This document shows positions 58,357-64,000 of a stretch of 64,000 bases of DNA, piece by piece. Source of the DNA: Hofstenia miamia. Lineage: Eukaryota; Xenacoelomorpha; Acoela. Every line of letters starts with the position of its first letter. Within the stretch, counting starts at the first letter, position 1. Location of the stretch: assembly GCA_004352715.1 (NCBI GenBank), contig SCFE01000071.1:1268781-1332780 (forward strand), read 5' to 3'. The notes below the pieces were generated by a model. The model was not told where the DNA came from. It saw nothing but the letters and a program-made list of their open reading frames with translations, and did no database searches. A program made the position numbers and the translations under genes.

Positions 58357-59891
58357 NNNNNNNNNNNNNNNNNNNNNNNNNNNNNNNNNNNNNNNNNNNN
58401 NNNNNNNNNNNNNNNNNNNNNNNNNNNNNNNNNNNNNNNNNNNNNNNNNNNNNNNNNNNNNNNNNNNNNNTATATATATATATATATATTTCTAATGTAC
58501 AGTATAGCACGGATTCATAAATTACATCAAATAGCATGTATATTTGTTTAGTGTTTGGTCTTGCAAGGTCAAAAGTATACGGTAATTTGGCTCAAGAGGT
58601 TTCACTTGAAAACTATCTGGCATTGCTGTTCTAAACGAAAATCAACATTATGAAATTGTACGAGTACTTTTAGTAAAATTATTAGCTGAAATTGGAACCC
58701 AGATTTAACTACACAAATTTAGAATGTTTACCCTTCGGGGAGACAAATTTTGGCAGCAGCTCCAAATGAATATGGCTTGTCACGTCTCGAATCAAAGACA
58801 AATGGATATTTGGGTTGAGTAACTGAAGGAATTACTTCTCTTAAGATCGGCTTGCGAGTCTCTTCCTCATATCTTCTCTCAGTTAACGCAGCTGATGCTC
58901 TATTCTTGCGAGCATCCTTTAATGCTTCTTTTTTCAGTCTTTTTTCTTTTTCTGATTGAATAGTGACCTAAAAGAAAGTTTATTAATTGTAGCTATCACT
59001 TAGGAAAGAATGCCAATAACATATCAACCCACTTAATCTAATTCTTTGACATTAATTACATTTTGAACAAAGAGTGCTCGCACTGGGTGGGCCAAAAATA
59101 ACTTCCCCATTTTGAAATTCTATTACGTACAAAGAAAAAGAAATACAAGTTTTTACTAAACGACAAATACAAGAAGACAATTGAGGTTTTAGTATAATGA
59201 TAGAAATCATAATATGACCTTCAAGTTCCAGCTATTTTAAACACGCTTATTAATCGGCGAAACTAAATTCTCAGGCCACGGCAAGCCTCTAAATTTTTAT
59301 GTGCAAATATTTGTTTGTCAACAGAACTTTCAGCATACATTTTGTTATATATAGTATCAAAAATTACTTTCGCGAATGGATACATTGTTCTAATTGCATA
59401 ACTAAAGACGACCGTTTGAGTGTAAAATTATAAATTATAAGATTAATTGACGATTAATGAAAATTAAAATTCCCAGCCCTAGATATTTCACTGTGTATCA
59501 ATTAGAAAATAATTAATAAAAGATTTTCTCATATTATAGAAGAAAAAACACAATGAACCTGGCATCCATAAGCTGGCCGTCGTGTTGGTACAACAGCAGG
59601 CTTTTCCAAAGCAACCTTTTGCCTTTCCCTGATAACTGCTATTTGATGTCGAGCACCCAGAAGCCATTCGATGAGTGAAAATCGCTCGAATCCGAGAAGA
59701 TTGAATAATTCTTCTTGCAGTTGTTCATTGGACTTGGAAGACATAAGCATGTCAAAGACAGTTTGCTGGATTTCCTGTATAGACAGTCCTAGTTCACTTA
59801 AATCCACAGCCCCGAATGAGTCGTGCAAACGTTTACCAAACCAATCGTCATTCGCCTGTGTTTGATTTTGTGTTGGTGCAGGAACGTCATT
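37668..59891 (-). CDS. ASCC3: ASCC3, helicase subunit of the ASC-1 complex (13 exons, incomplete)
   Basis: Ski2/Brr2-like helicase of the ASC-1 complex, which acts in alkylation repair and in splitting collided ribosomes. Exons: 59559-59891, 58732-58967, 57494-57860 (assembly-duplicated), 56594-56801, 52700-52948, 51465-51752, 47871-48171, 44672-44911, 44270-44521, 42130-42336, 40994-41260, 38738-39031, 37668-37799. All joins keep frame, giving about 1,077 codons versus about 2,200 in human ASCC3. Covered: the pre-helicase region, cassette 1 with all motifs, its Sec63-like part, and the linker to cassette 2. Missing: the N-terminal 200 or so residues and all of cassette 2. YGCQVTIQSE identifies ASCC3 rather than Brr2. 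The last exon runs into (TA)n without a splice donor. No stop or frameshift is seen in the coding exons once the duplication is collapsed. Confidence 0.9.
38738..39031 (-). CDS. ASCC3: ASCC3 exon, Sec63 Ig/FN3-like end of cassette 1
   Basis: 98 codons, phase 0 at both ends. [20 protein letters not shown], then [14 protein letters not shown] and [12 protein letters not shown] match the beta-sandwich that closes the first Sec63 unit. Acceptor aaatttag, donor gtatat. Confidence 0.9.
39032..40993. other. ASCC3 intron, no gene seen
   Basis: AT-rich, no supported transposon. A 71-codon plus-strand frame at 39467-39682 has no recognisable domain. Confidence 0.6.
40994..41260 (-). CDS. ASCC3: ASCC3 exon, Sec63 helical part
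   Basis: 89 codons, phase 0-0. [19 protein letters not shown] and [15 protein letters not shown] match the Sec63 helix-hairpin-helix region. Acceptor attttag, donor gtatca. Confidence 0.9.
42130..42336 (-). CDS. ASCC3: ASCC3 exon, Sec63 N-terminal helices
   Basis: 69 codons, phase 0-0. [12 protein letters not shown] opens the exon, followed by [19 protein letters not shown] and [18 protein letters not shown]. Acceptor ccttttag, donor gtaatt. Confidence 0.9.
42337..44269. other. ASCC3 intron, no gene seen
   Basis: AT-rich. ta-cagtactggacacaaatta at 43219 looks like a single Tc1-type terminus without partner. Confidence 0.55.
44270..44521 (-). CDS. ASCC3: ASCC3 exon, winged helix to Sec63 start
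   Basis: 84 codons, phase 0-0. [20 protein letters not shown], then [19 protein letters not shown] and DAQEFAQMK. The LGRTASHFY motif is the family signature. Acceptor gtatag, donor gtaatt. Confidence 0.92.
44672..44911 (-). CDS. ASCC3: ASCC3 exon, winged-helix domain of cassette 1
   Basis: 80 codons, phase 0-0. Contains [20 protein letters not shown] and [20 protein letters not shown], characteristic of Ski2-like helicases after motif VI. Acceptor ttatttag, donor gtatga. Confidence 0.92.
44957..45733. other. (TA)n tract and 566-N gap in ASCC3 intron
   Basis: TA repeat at 44957-44994, N 45145-45710, TA repeat again to 45730. The 150 bp between shows no gene. Confidence 0.9.
45735..47031 (+). 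mobile_element. Mariner-like element with 30-bp inverted repeats
   Basis: agggtgtgtcaaaagtaact followed by tgactttt at the left is matched by the complement at 47002-47031 with one mismatch over about 28 bp. Length is about 1297 bp, inserted in a TA repeat inside an ASCC3 intron. Carries one broken transposase. Confidence 0.85.
45873..46916 (+). pseudogene. Mariner-like transposase with DD~40D spacing, frameshifted
   Basis: Starts [13 protein letters not shown] (45873), then a frame change at an A-run near 45908 leads to [15 protein letters not shown] and [15 protein letters not shown] with [21 protein letters not shown] (first Asp, near 46320), [15 protein letters not shown] (second Asp, near 46590) and, after another frameshift near 46675, [15 protein letters not shown] (third Asp, near 46710) form a DDD triad. 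The gap between the second and third acid is about 40 residues, wider than the 34 of classical mariner. Ends [14 protein letters not shown]. Two frameshifts, otherwise well preserved. Confidence 0.85.
47032..47870. other. (TA)n, 536-N gap and intron remainder
   Basis: TA repeat to 47060, N 47065-47600, then TA repeat and plain intron sequence up to the donor at 47869. Confidence 0.85.
47871..48171 (-). CDS. ASCC3: ASCC3 exon, RecA2 of cassette 1 (motifs V and VI)
   Basis: 301 bases, phase 2 in, 0 out. [38 protein letters not shown] (motif V) and [15 protein letters not shown] (motif VI with the arginine fingers) are intact. Acceptor aatttag, donor gtattg. Confidence 0.95.
48196..48540. repeat. 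Six-copy tandem repeat, period about 62 bp
   Basis: ttcacacaga occurs at 48196, 48258, 48323, 48385, 48443 and 48505, spacing 58-65 bp. Units also share (a/t)acacatg.tttaagatagttgaa and variable gcgagcttgcgcttgcgata-like GC-rich cores. It lies 25 bp upstream of an ASCC3 acceptor, inside the intron. Confidence 0.85.
48644..49605. other. 924-N gap and (TA)n tract
   Basis: N 48644-49567, followed by TA repeat to about 49600, within an ASCC3 intron. Confidence 0.95.
49750..49870. repeat. Degenerate short repeat gcctagtac
   Basis: The motif (a)gcctagtac or gcctaatac recurs about five times at irregular 20-35-bp steps. No coding meaning. Confidence 0.6.
49871..50479. other. ASCC3 intron, no gene seen
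   Basis: AT-rich; only plain intron sequence is recognised. Confidence 0.5.
50480..50680 (-). pseudogene. hAT dimerisation-domain fragment
   Basis: On the minus strand [20 protein letters not shown] followed by [15 protein letters not shown] matches the hAT C-terminal dimerisation signature (SIPATSA..ERLFSKAG). A stop follows LIL. caagtact motifs on both sides (50417, 50688) may be element ends. Third hAT lineage in the window. Confidence 0.65.
50690..51464. other. ASCC3 intron, no gene seen
   Basis: AT-rich, no supported frame. Confidence 0.5.
51465..51752 (-). CDS. ASCC3: ASCC3 exon, RecA2 of cassette 1 (motif IV)
   Basis: 288 bases, phase 2 both ends. [20 protein letters not shown], then [20 protein letters not shown] with VFVHSR (motif IV). 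Acceptor gatttag, donor gtgagt. Confidence 0.95.
51753..52699. other. ASCC3 intron, no gene seen
   Basis: Plain AT-rich intron. Confidence 0.6.
52700..52948 (-). CDS. ASCC3: ASCC3 exon, RecA1 of cassette 1 (motifs II and III)
   Basis: 249 bases, phase 2 both ends. [34 protein letters not shown] (motif II, DEVH) and [15 protein letters not shown] (motif III). Acceptor gtttag, donor gtgagt. Confidence 0.95.
53434..55570 (-). pseudogene. LINE ORF2: APE endonuclease and reverse transcriptase
   Basis: The endonuclease begins with IFITET followed by a stop in place of Trp and [11 protein letters not shown] (near 55345). Then [33 protein letters not shown] (about 55025) and [15 protein letters not shown] follow. 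The reverse transcriptase (54551-53976) has [33 protein letters not shown] (motif A), [15 protein letters not shown] (motif B) and [11 protein letters not shown] (catalytic YVDD). The late domain (53833-53459) contains [20 protein letters not shown]. Several frame changes and at least one stop break it. Confidence 0.85.
55556..56200 (-). pseudogene. LINE ORF1 with RRM-like domain
   Basis: [19 protein letters not shown] starts at 56200. After frame changes, a Pro/Ser-rich linker is followed by [18 protein letters not shown] and [18 protein letters not shown], an RRM-like end typical of CR1/L2 ORF1 proteins. Two frameshifts interrupt it. It would bind the element RNA. Confidence 0.65.
56594..56801 (-). 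CDS. ASCC3: ASCC3 exon, RecA1 of cassette 1 (after Walker A)
   Basis: 208 bases, phase 1 in, 2 out. Completes Walker A (GAG-KT) with [20 protein letters not shown], then [20 protein letters not shown] (motif Ia) and [12 protein letters not shown]. Acceptor ttctag, donor gtaagt. Confidence 0.95.
56802..57493. other. ASCC3 intron, no gene seen
   Basis: AT-rich; nothing recognised. Confidence 0.6.
57494..57860 (-). CDS. ASCC3: ASCC3 exon with Q-like motif and Walker A, duplicated at a gap
   Basis: Contains [33 protein letters not shown] and [12 protein letters not shown] up to the donor gtttat, which splits Walker A. 57576-57697 and 57719-57840 are the same 122 bases around 21 N. Removing one copy and the N leaves 224 bases, which restores the expected phase (2 in, 1 out). 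The only CAG acceptor of the gene (ttttcag). Confidence 0.9.
57576..57840. repeat. 122-bp exon duplication flanking 21 N
   Basis: 57576-57697 equals 57719-57840. Coding phase only works with one copy, which argues for an assembly artefact. Confidence 0.9.
57861..58731. other. ASCC3 intron with (TA)n and 114-N gap
   Basis: TA repeats at 58326-58355 and 58471-58488 border N 58357-58470. No gene seen. Confidence 0.85.
58732..58967 (-). CDS. ASCC3: ASCC3 exon, basic linker before cassette 1
   Basis: 236 bases, phase 0 in, 2 out. [20 protein letters not shown], then [20 protein letters not shown] and [11 protein letters not shown]. The VTIQSE opening right after YGCQ is ASCC3-specific. Acceptor cttttag, donor gtaaac. 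Confidence 0.93.
58968..59558. other. ASCC3 intron, no gene seen
   Basis: AT-rich. cactgggtgggccaaaaataac near 59080 resembles a transposon terminus, without partner. Confidence 0.5.
59559..59891 (-). CDS. ASCC3: ASCC3 first visible exon, N-terminal region
   Basis: 111 codons, phase 0-0. [20 protein letters not shown], then [20 protein letters not shown] and [15 protein letters not shown], ending RPAYGCQ. Matches the ASCC3 N-terminal region shortly before the helicase linker. Upstream exons (about 200 residues) were not found between here and the window end. Acceptor tttttag, donor gttcat. Confidence 0.9.
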
Positions 59892-60386
59892 CTAAAAAGC
59901 CTTCAATGTGATAAAAATGGTTTTATGACAGTATAAACGTCATTAAAAGTAAATGCTTATAAATAATAGAAGGAGCAAATTATACTTTATTTACATGAAA
60001 TGTAAAAGAATTCGCAATCTTTCAACTAACCTTAAATCGTCAGATGTGTAATATATTACACAAACTCAATTGAGGTCCTCAAGTGCAAGCACACGACCAA
60101 ATTCAAATTAAAACCACTTTGAAGCTTTAAATTTGATTAGCTTAATTACAATTAACTGTAAGTTGCACAATTTTCCGCGCAGGTGTTGATAATTATTGGC
60201 TCAATTATTTTCATGTCCAAAATGCGTGGCAAAATTTTAACTAATTAATATCGGCCGCCTGCTGACATTGTGGTCATATTTAACCGCATTTAAACATTTG
60301 AATTTGATGAAACATTGTTTCAAGTATCCCGATCGCTCATCATTTGCTAATATTCGCAAGGCCGTCACATTCAGTGCAAGTATTTA
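59892..60386. other. ASCC3 intron or upstream sequence, no gene seen
   Basis: AT-rich, no exon recognised. Confidence 0.5.
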
Positions 60387-62636
60387 GTTTGTTCATTATT
60401 TTGAACATTGGGCAGTAAAGCAGTTTGTGTATTATATTGAACAAACTTTCGAATGGATGACGTTCACGTTAAATGGATTGAAAATGATGAGGTTAACGTG
60501 GTTTCAACTGAGAATCTCATTCCCATAAAAAAATCGGAACTGTTGTTATTTGGCGCTATGACACAAGCTGGCATGGAAAAATAAAAAAACAACTTGATGA
60601 CTCAGACGCTGAAATTGAATGGATGAATGGCACTTCAAATATTACAAAGCTTGTTGATCTAATTCCACGTACAAGTATAGGTGATTATGTGAAGTGGAAA
60701 TTTGACATTTCATGGACAGGCGTTATTGTGAAGCCTCAAAGTTTTTGTCAAAATGAGGCAATTGATTCAGAGAAGGATGTTGAAGATGGCAACTCAACTT
60801 ATTGTCTTAGAGAAAGAAAACTTAATCTTTTGCAAGAAAATGACCATAACACTGAATTTGAAGAGTGCCAGTCTGATTTGTCAGAATCGGACATCAGTAT
60901 TGAAGAATCAAGTGAAGATGATGATGATGATGCCCTGGCATCTCATAGTCGATGGCGAAAAAGAAATATAAATCTTGGTAAGCCTCCATTTGCTTATGAA
61001 AGGGAGAAATCTACGTTTGTTAGGACCCCATTGCAGTACTACCAAGATTATTTCAGTGATGAATTCCTAGAACAAATATGTTATCTATCAAATATCTATG
61101 AAAGAGAAAAGAATGTCAACTCTACCTTTTTTACTGAATGTTAAACTTTTGAAGGAATTTATGGCAGCAACAACATGGATGTCATTGATCAAGTTACCTG
61201 ACACACGCCTGTACTGGGGAAACTTTACTAGAATTTTACAAGTTGCTGAACTTATCTCAAGAAATGATTGGGAGAAGGTAAAAAGCACTCTTCATTTTTG
61301 CTACAATTCAAGGCGCACAAGTAATTCTCCCAAAACATTCAAATTTCAGCTCCTACTTGATCGCTTTCAAGAAGTATGTTCATTATTAAATTTTACTGAA
61401 ATATTAAGTGTGGATGAACAAGTTGTTCCATATAAAGGCAAGATGTCTGAGGGTCTAAGGCAGTATAATCCCCAATCCCCAAAAGCCCAAAAATGGGGTT
61501 TCAAAATTTTTCTTTTGTGTAGCAAGTCAGGACTGGTTCACAATTTAAAATTCTACAGTGGAAGAAGTGACACAAGTGATCAATTGGATTTAGGTAGAAA
61601 AATTGGTAAATCAGGTGAAGTTGTGGCACATCTTACACAGATTGTTCCTACAAATTGTAATTTTACAGTTGCATTTGACAATTGGCTTAATTCACCTCAA
61701 TTGCAAATTTATTTACTGGAGAAGCGCGGAATACATTCAATTGAAACATTGCGCTTGCATCGTGCACCTGGACTATCATTTGACACTGACAGAGAACTAA
61801 AGCTTAAAGGAAGAGGTTCGTGTGATGAACGCCAATTGTTGGAGCACGAGACAACATTGGCAGCTGTGAAGTGATTTGACAGCAAAGCAGTTCATCTACT
61901 GAGCACATTCTGCGGTGTAGAGCCATTACATCAAGTTTCTAGGTTTGACAGACAAAGGAAGGAAACAATTCTAATTGAATGCCCAAGTGTTGTTCGAACA
62001 TACAATGAAGTAATGGGATTTGTAGATGAATTTAATCGCTACATTGCTCTATACAGAACCACTATACATTGCACACGAAGGTATTACATCAAGATGTATT
62101 TCCATGTAATGGATATGGCAGTGGTCAATTCATGGCTTACATACAAGCGTGATTGTGAAGATTGCAACCTCACTCCTGATTATAACCTGTTTCAATTCAA
62201 AAGTGAAATTGCTTCCTCATTAGCAAAAGCCAATGTTTCACAAAAAAGACACTCTTCTTCTCATAACGATCAGGAAAGCATTTTGGCTAAGAAGCAAAAG
62301 AAAGGTGGTCCAAAGATTAATTTCCCCGTTAAAGATGTTCGTCTAGATGGTGTGGAGCATTGGCCGGAAACTGTCACAACTATTGGACGATGCAAAAATC
62401 AAAATTGTACATCTAAGACATTTTTTACTTGTACAAAATGTAAAGTTCATCTTTGCATCGCTAAAGGAAGAAACTGTTTTCATGCATTTCATGTGTAATA
62501 AAACATTTGAAATTACTGTGTCTATGATTTTTGTAGTAATACATATGAATTTGTTTGAATAAATTGCATTCATTGAGTTTGTGTATTATAATGAACAAAC
62601 TTCTTTACTGCCCAATGTTCAATATAATGAACAAAC
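60387..62636 (+). mobile_element. piggyBac element with 60-bp terminal inverted repeats
   Basis: 60387-60446 and 62577-62636 are inverted partners of 60 bp each, both containing gaacattgggcagtaaag and ending gtttgttcatta. Each repeat is itself partly palindromic (gttcatta.attgaac). Flanks read ttta and taaa rather than a clean TTAA. The transposase start codon at 60453 is only 7 bp inside the left repeat. Confidence 0.85.
60453..62498 (+). pseudogene. piggyBac transposase, two frameshifts and one TGA
   Basis: Cut-and-paste transposase for TTAA sites. From ATG 60453: MDDVHVKWIENDEVNVVSTE, then a frame change near 60540 into WRYDTSWHGKIKKQLDDSD. An acidic stretch (EESSEDDDDDALASH, near 60910) and the piggyBac core follow. 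A second frameshift near 61130 joins FLLNVKLLKEFMAATTWMS. Catalytic Asp residues: SVDEQVVPYKGK (near 61408), FDNWLNS (near 61678), and FDSKAVHLLSTFCGVEP (61875 on), right after a TGA that replaces the conserved Trp codon (61872). The C-terminal Cys-rich domain CKNQNC...CTKCKVHLC ends at 62498. The N-terminal WIEND...TENLIPI domain is an extra module. Confidence 0.85.
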
Positions 62637-62639
62637 CTA

Positions 62640-63371
62640 AAACGGACTCAAAAATAAAAAAAATACAGNATCCCAATAGCACTAGCATATATTAAATTTA
62701 ACAATATTGCAAAATTTTAACAATGCTTGGGCAGGTTAAGGTTATAATAGACCCTTAGTTATATTCAGCGCCCTTATAATAGTTTATTTTTGAAAAATTT
62801 GGAAGCCCATATCTCCTCAACTAATGCCCCTATCTTCCTCAAACTTACAGCACAATTGAAGCATTGCATAACGAGGCTACACACCGAGTTTCATTGAAAT
62901 CGAATAAAAACGGAGGCCAATTAATGCAAAGAGCGTTGAATCGTATGGAGGGCGCTGAATACACCAAAATCACCGAAAATCAGTTATTCAGCGCCATTAT
63001 ATTAATAATAATAATAAAAATTATTATTATTATTATTTATTAGATTTACATCATTAAAAAGATTGAGTTCAATGAATTATTCGCTTACAGCGCTTATAAC
63101 ATTTGCACGCATTATCATCAGTTAGAGGTAAATGCTTATTATCACCATCATAAACGTTTTCATTATAGAGGATCTACTTCATGAAAGCATTTTCAGCCCT
63201 CTTCCAGAAATAATGTCTCCAAACATCTCCATAATGTGCTGCTATATATTAGATTCAACCCATTTTAAAAAATAATAAATTTCGCAAGTTTTGAAATACA
63301 TCGCGGCTTGTGCTGCATATTTTTGCACTTAGTAATACACTGATTGGGATACTAAATTAAAAAAATTGTAC
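62640..63371. other. No gene seen; inverted tattcagcgccct motifs
   Basis: tattcagcgccctt at 62761 and gagggcgctgaata at 62948 are inverted, with a further ttattcagcgcca at 62983. A near-palindromic (taa/tta)n tract is at 63001-63042. An N is at 62669. Possibly a miniature element. Confidence 0.45.
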
Positions 63372-63654
63372 CTGCTGCTCCATCTCCATTGATTTCCACG
63401 ACTACGTCATTGTCATCTATCAATTTGAAACGATGCCGTAAACATTGATATACACCTAAAAGGTTAATTACATACGAATTTTTAAACCGAGGTTGCCACC
63501 GGGTTAAGTAAGCCCACCAACGATTGGGATGGATTGTATCGCGGAAGATTTGTAAGTAGATTTGATTGCGGTGAGCAAAAATCTCAAATATTTTAATATC
63601 TTCAAGAAATATTGACCAAACAAAAACAATGGGTCGAGGCAAATATATAAGCAA
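63372..63654 (-). CDS. Unrecognised minus-strand exon
   Basis: A frame open from at least 63654 ends at a plausible donor gtacaa after INGDGAAG (63372). It contains IYLQIFRDTIHPNRWWAYLT, then NSYVINLLGVYQCLRHRF and DDNDVVVEI. Tryptophan-rich, well-formed protein composition and the splice donor argue for a real exon rather than chance. Its acceptor could be at one of several AG sites near 63600. It does not resemble the N-terminus of ASCC3 as I know it. It could belong to a neighbouring gene or to an unknown repeat protein. Confidence 0.45.
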
Positions 63655-63685
63655 TTTGAAATGGTTAATTAGACAACGGTATGGT

Positions 63686-64000
63686 CATCTGCAGTTGGGG
63701 TACGGAAATCCGCTGGGTTCGGAAGCAGCAGCACACAGCATCAGATCATTCATGACGTCACCCGATATCGGTCATGAACATGTCTTGTTTAAAATTGACT
63801 TCTCTAACACGTTCAACTCGATTCGCCGCGATAAAATGCTCGATGCTGTTGCTAGATTCTCGCCTAATCTCTTTGCTTACACTGAGTCTGCATATTCTGC
63901 AAAGTCCAGTCTCTTCTACAGACAATCGACAATTCCATCATCAGAAGGCGTTCAACAAGGTGATCCTGAAGGTCCGCCATTATTCTGCGACACCACTCTG
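63686..64000 (+). CDS. Reverse transcriptase fragment running off the window
   Basis: An uninterrupted frame reads LQLGYGNPLGSEAAAHSIRS, then VLFKIDFSNTFNSIRRDKML (RT motif A, catalytic Asp) and SSEGVQQGDPEGPPLFC (motif B). It continues past base 64000. It is a non-LTR type reverse transcriptase of a different family from the two LINEs inside the window. The upstream end has stops near 63680, so the fragment may be 5'-truncated here. Confidence 0.75.

Noticed and set aside
62343-62573. Antisense frame over the piggyBac C-terminus
   Set aside because: Mirror of the Cys-rich coding end of the transposase.
1-64000. tRNA, rRNA, CRISPR or prokaryotic regulatory features
   Set aside because: None recognised on either strand by reading; a covariance-model scan for tRNAs was not possible here.

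Overview
This window is animal genomic DNA, strongly AT-rich, with spliced genes, N gaps mostly bordered by (TA)n microsatellites, and many transposable elements. There is no bacterial operon layout. The species cannot be fixed from sequence alone. It is an invertebrate-type genome: the recognisable host genes are ASCC3 and a small tandem family of rhodopsin-class GPCRs. Nearly every 3' splice site is TAG rather than CAG.

Layout, left to right. 0.9-5.6 kb holds a decayed non-LTR retrotransposon (plus strand) with a mariner element inside it. 5.68-7.97 kb is a compact element with perfect 23-bp terminal inverted repeats that encodes a broken tyrosine recombinase. This is the most unusual feature of the window. 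9-13.8 kb is a Tc1 element in a block that recurs, minus 2.5 kb, at 18.1-19.4 kb. 14.4-16.8 kb contains a hAT-type miniature element, a mariner fragment and a LINE 3' end. 17-33 kb is a plus-strand array of four related GPCR loci (A, B, C, D). Only C (27.3-31.0 kb, two exons, 313 residues) is intact. A and D carry single-base deletions, D lost exon 1, and B is a scrap repeated around gaps. Inside the array sit a piggyBac fragment, a large inverted-repeat (foldback) element, two miniature elements and an unidentified minus-strand coding remnant. 33.2-37.5 kb holds two hAT remnants, one interrupted by a 384-bp hAT-type miniature element with a clean 8-bp target duplication.

37.7-59.9 kb (minus strand) is ASCC3, the large helicase subunit of the ASC-1 complex. 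Thirteen exons can be placed with phase-consistent splice sites. They cover the region before helicase cassette 1, all of cassette 1, its Sec63-like part, and the linker to cassette 2. The last exon then runs into a (TA)n tract with no splice donor, and no cassette-2 exon is seen in the remaining 37 kb. Its introns carry a mariner-like element (DD~40D spacing), a six-copy 62-bp tandem repeat, a hAT fragment and a full-length-scale LINE. 60.4-62.6 kb is a piggyBac element with 60-bp inverted repeats and a frameshifted transposase. The window ends with one unrecognised minus-strand exon and the start of another reverse transcriptase.

Several gaps are flanked by the same sequence on both sides (6.27, 10.4-10.9, 24.0 and 57.7 kb). 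The one at 57.7 kb duplicates part of an ASCC3 exon. These look like assembly artefacts and should be collapsed before gene models are built.
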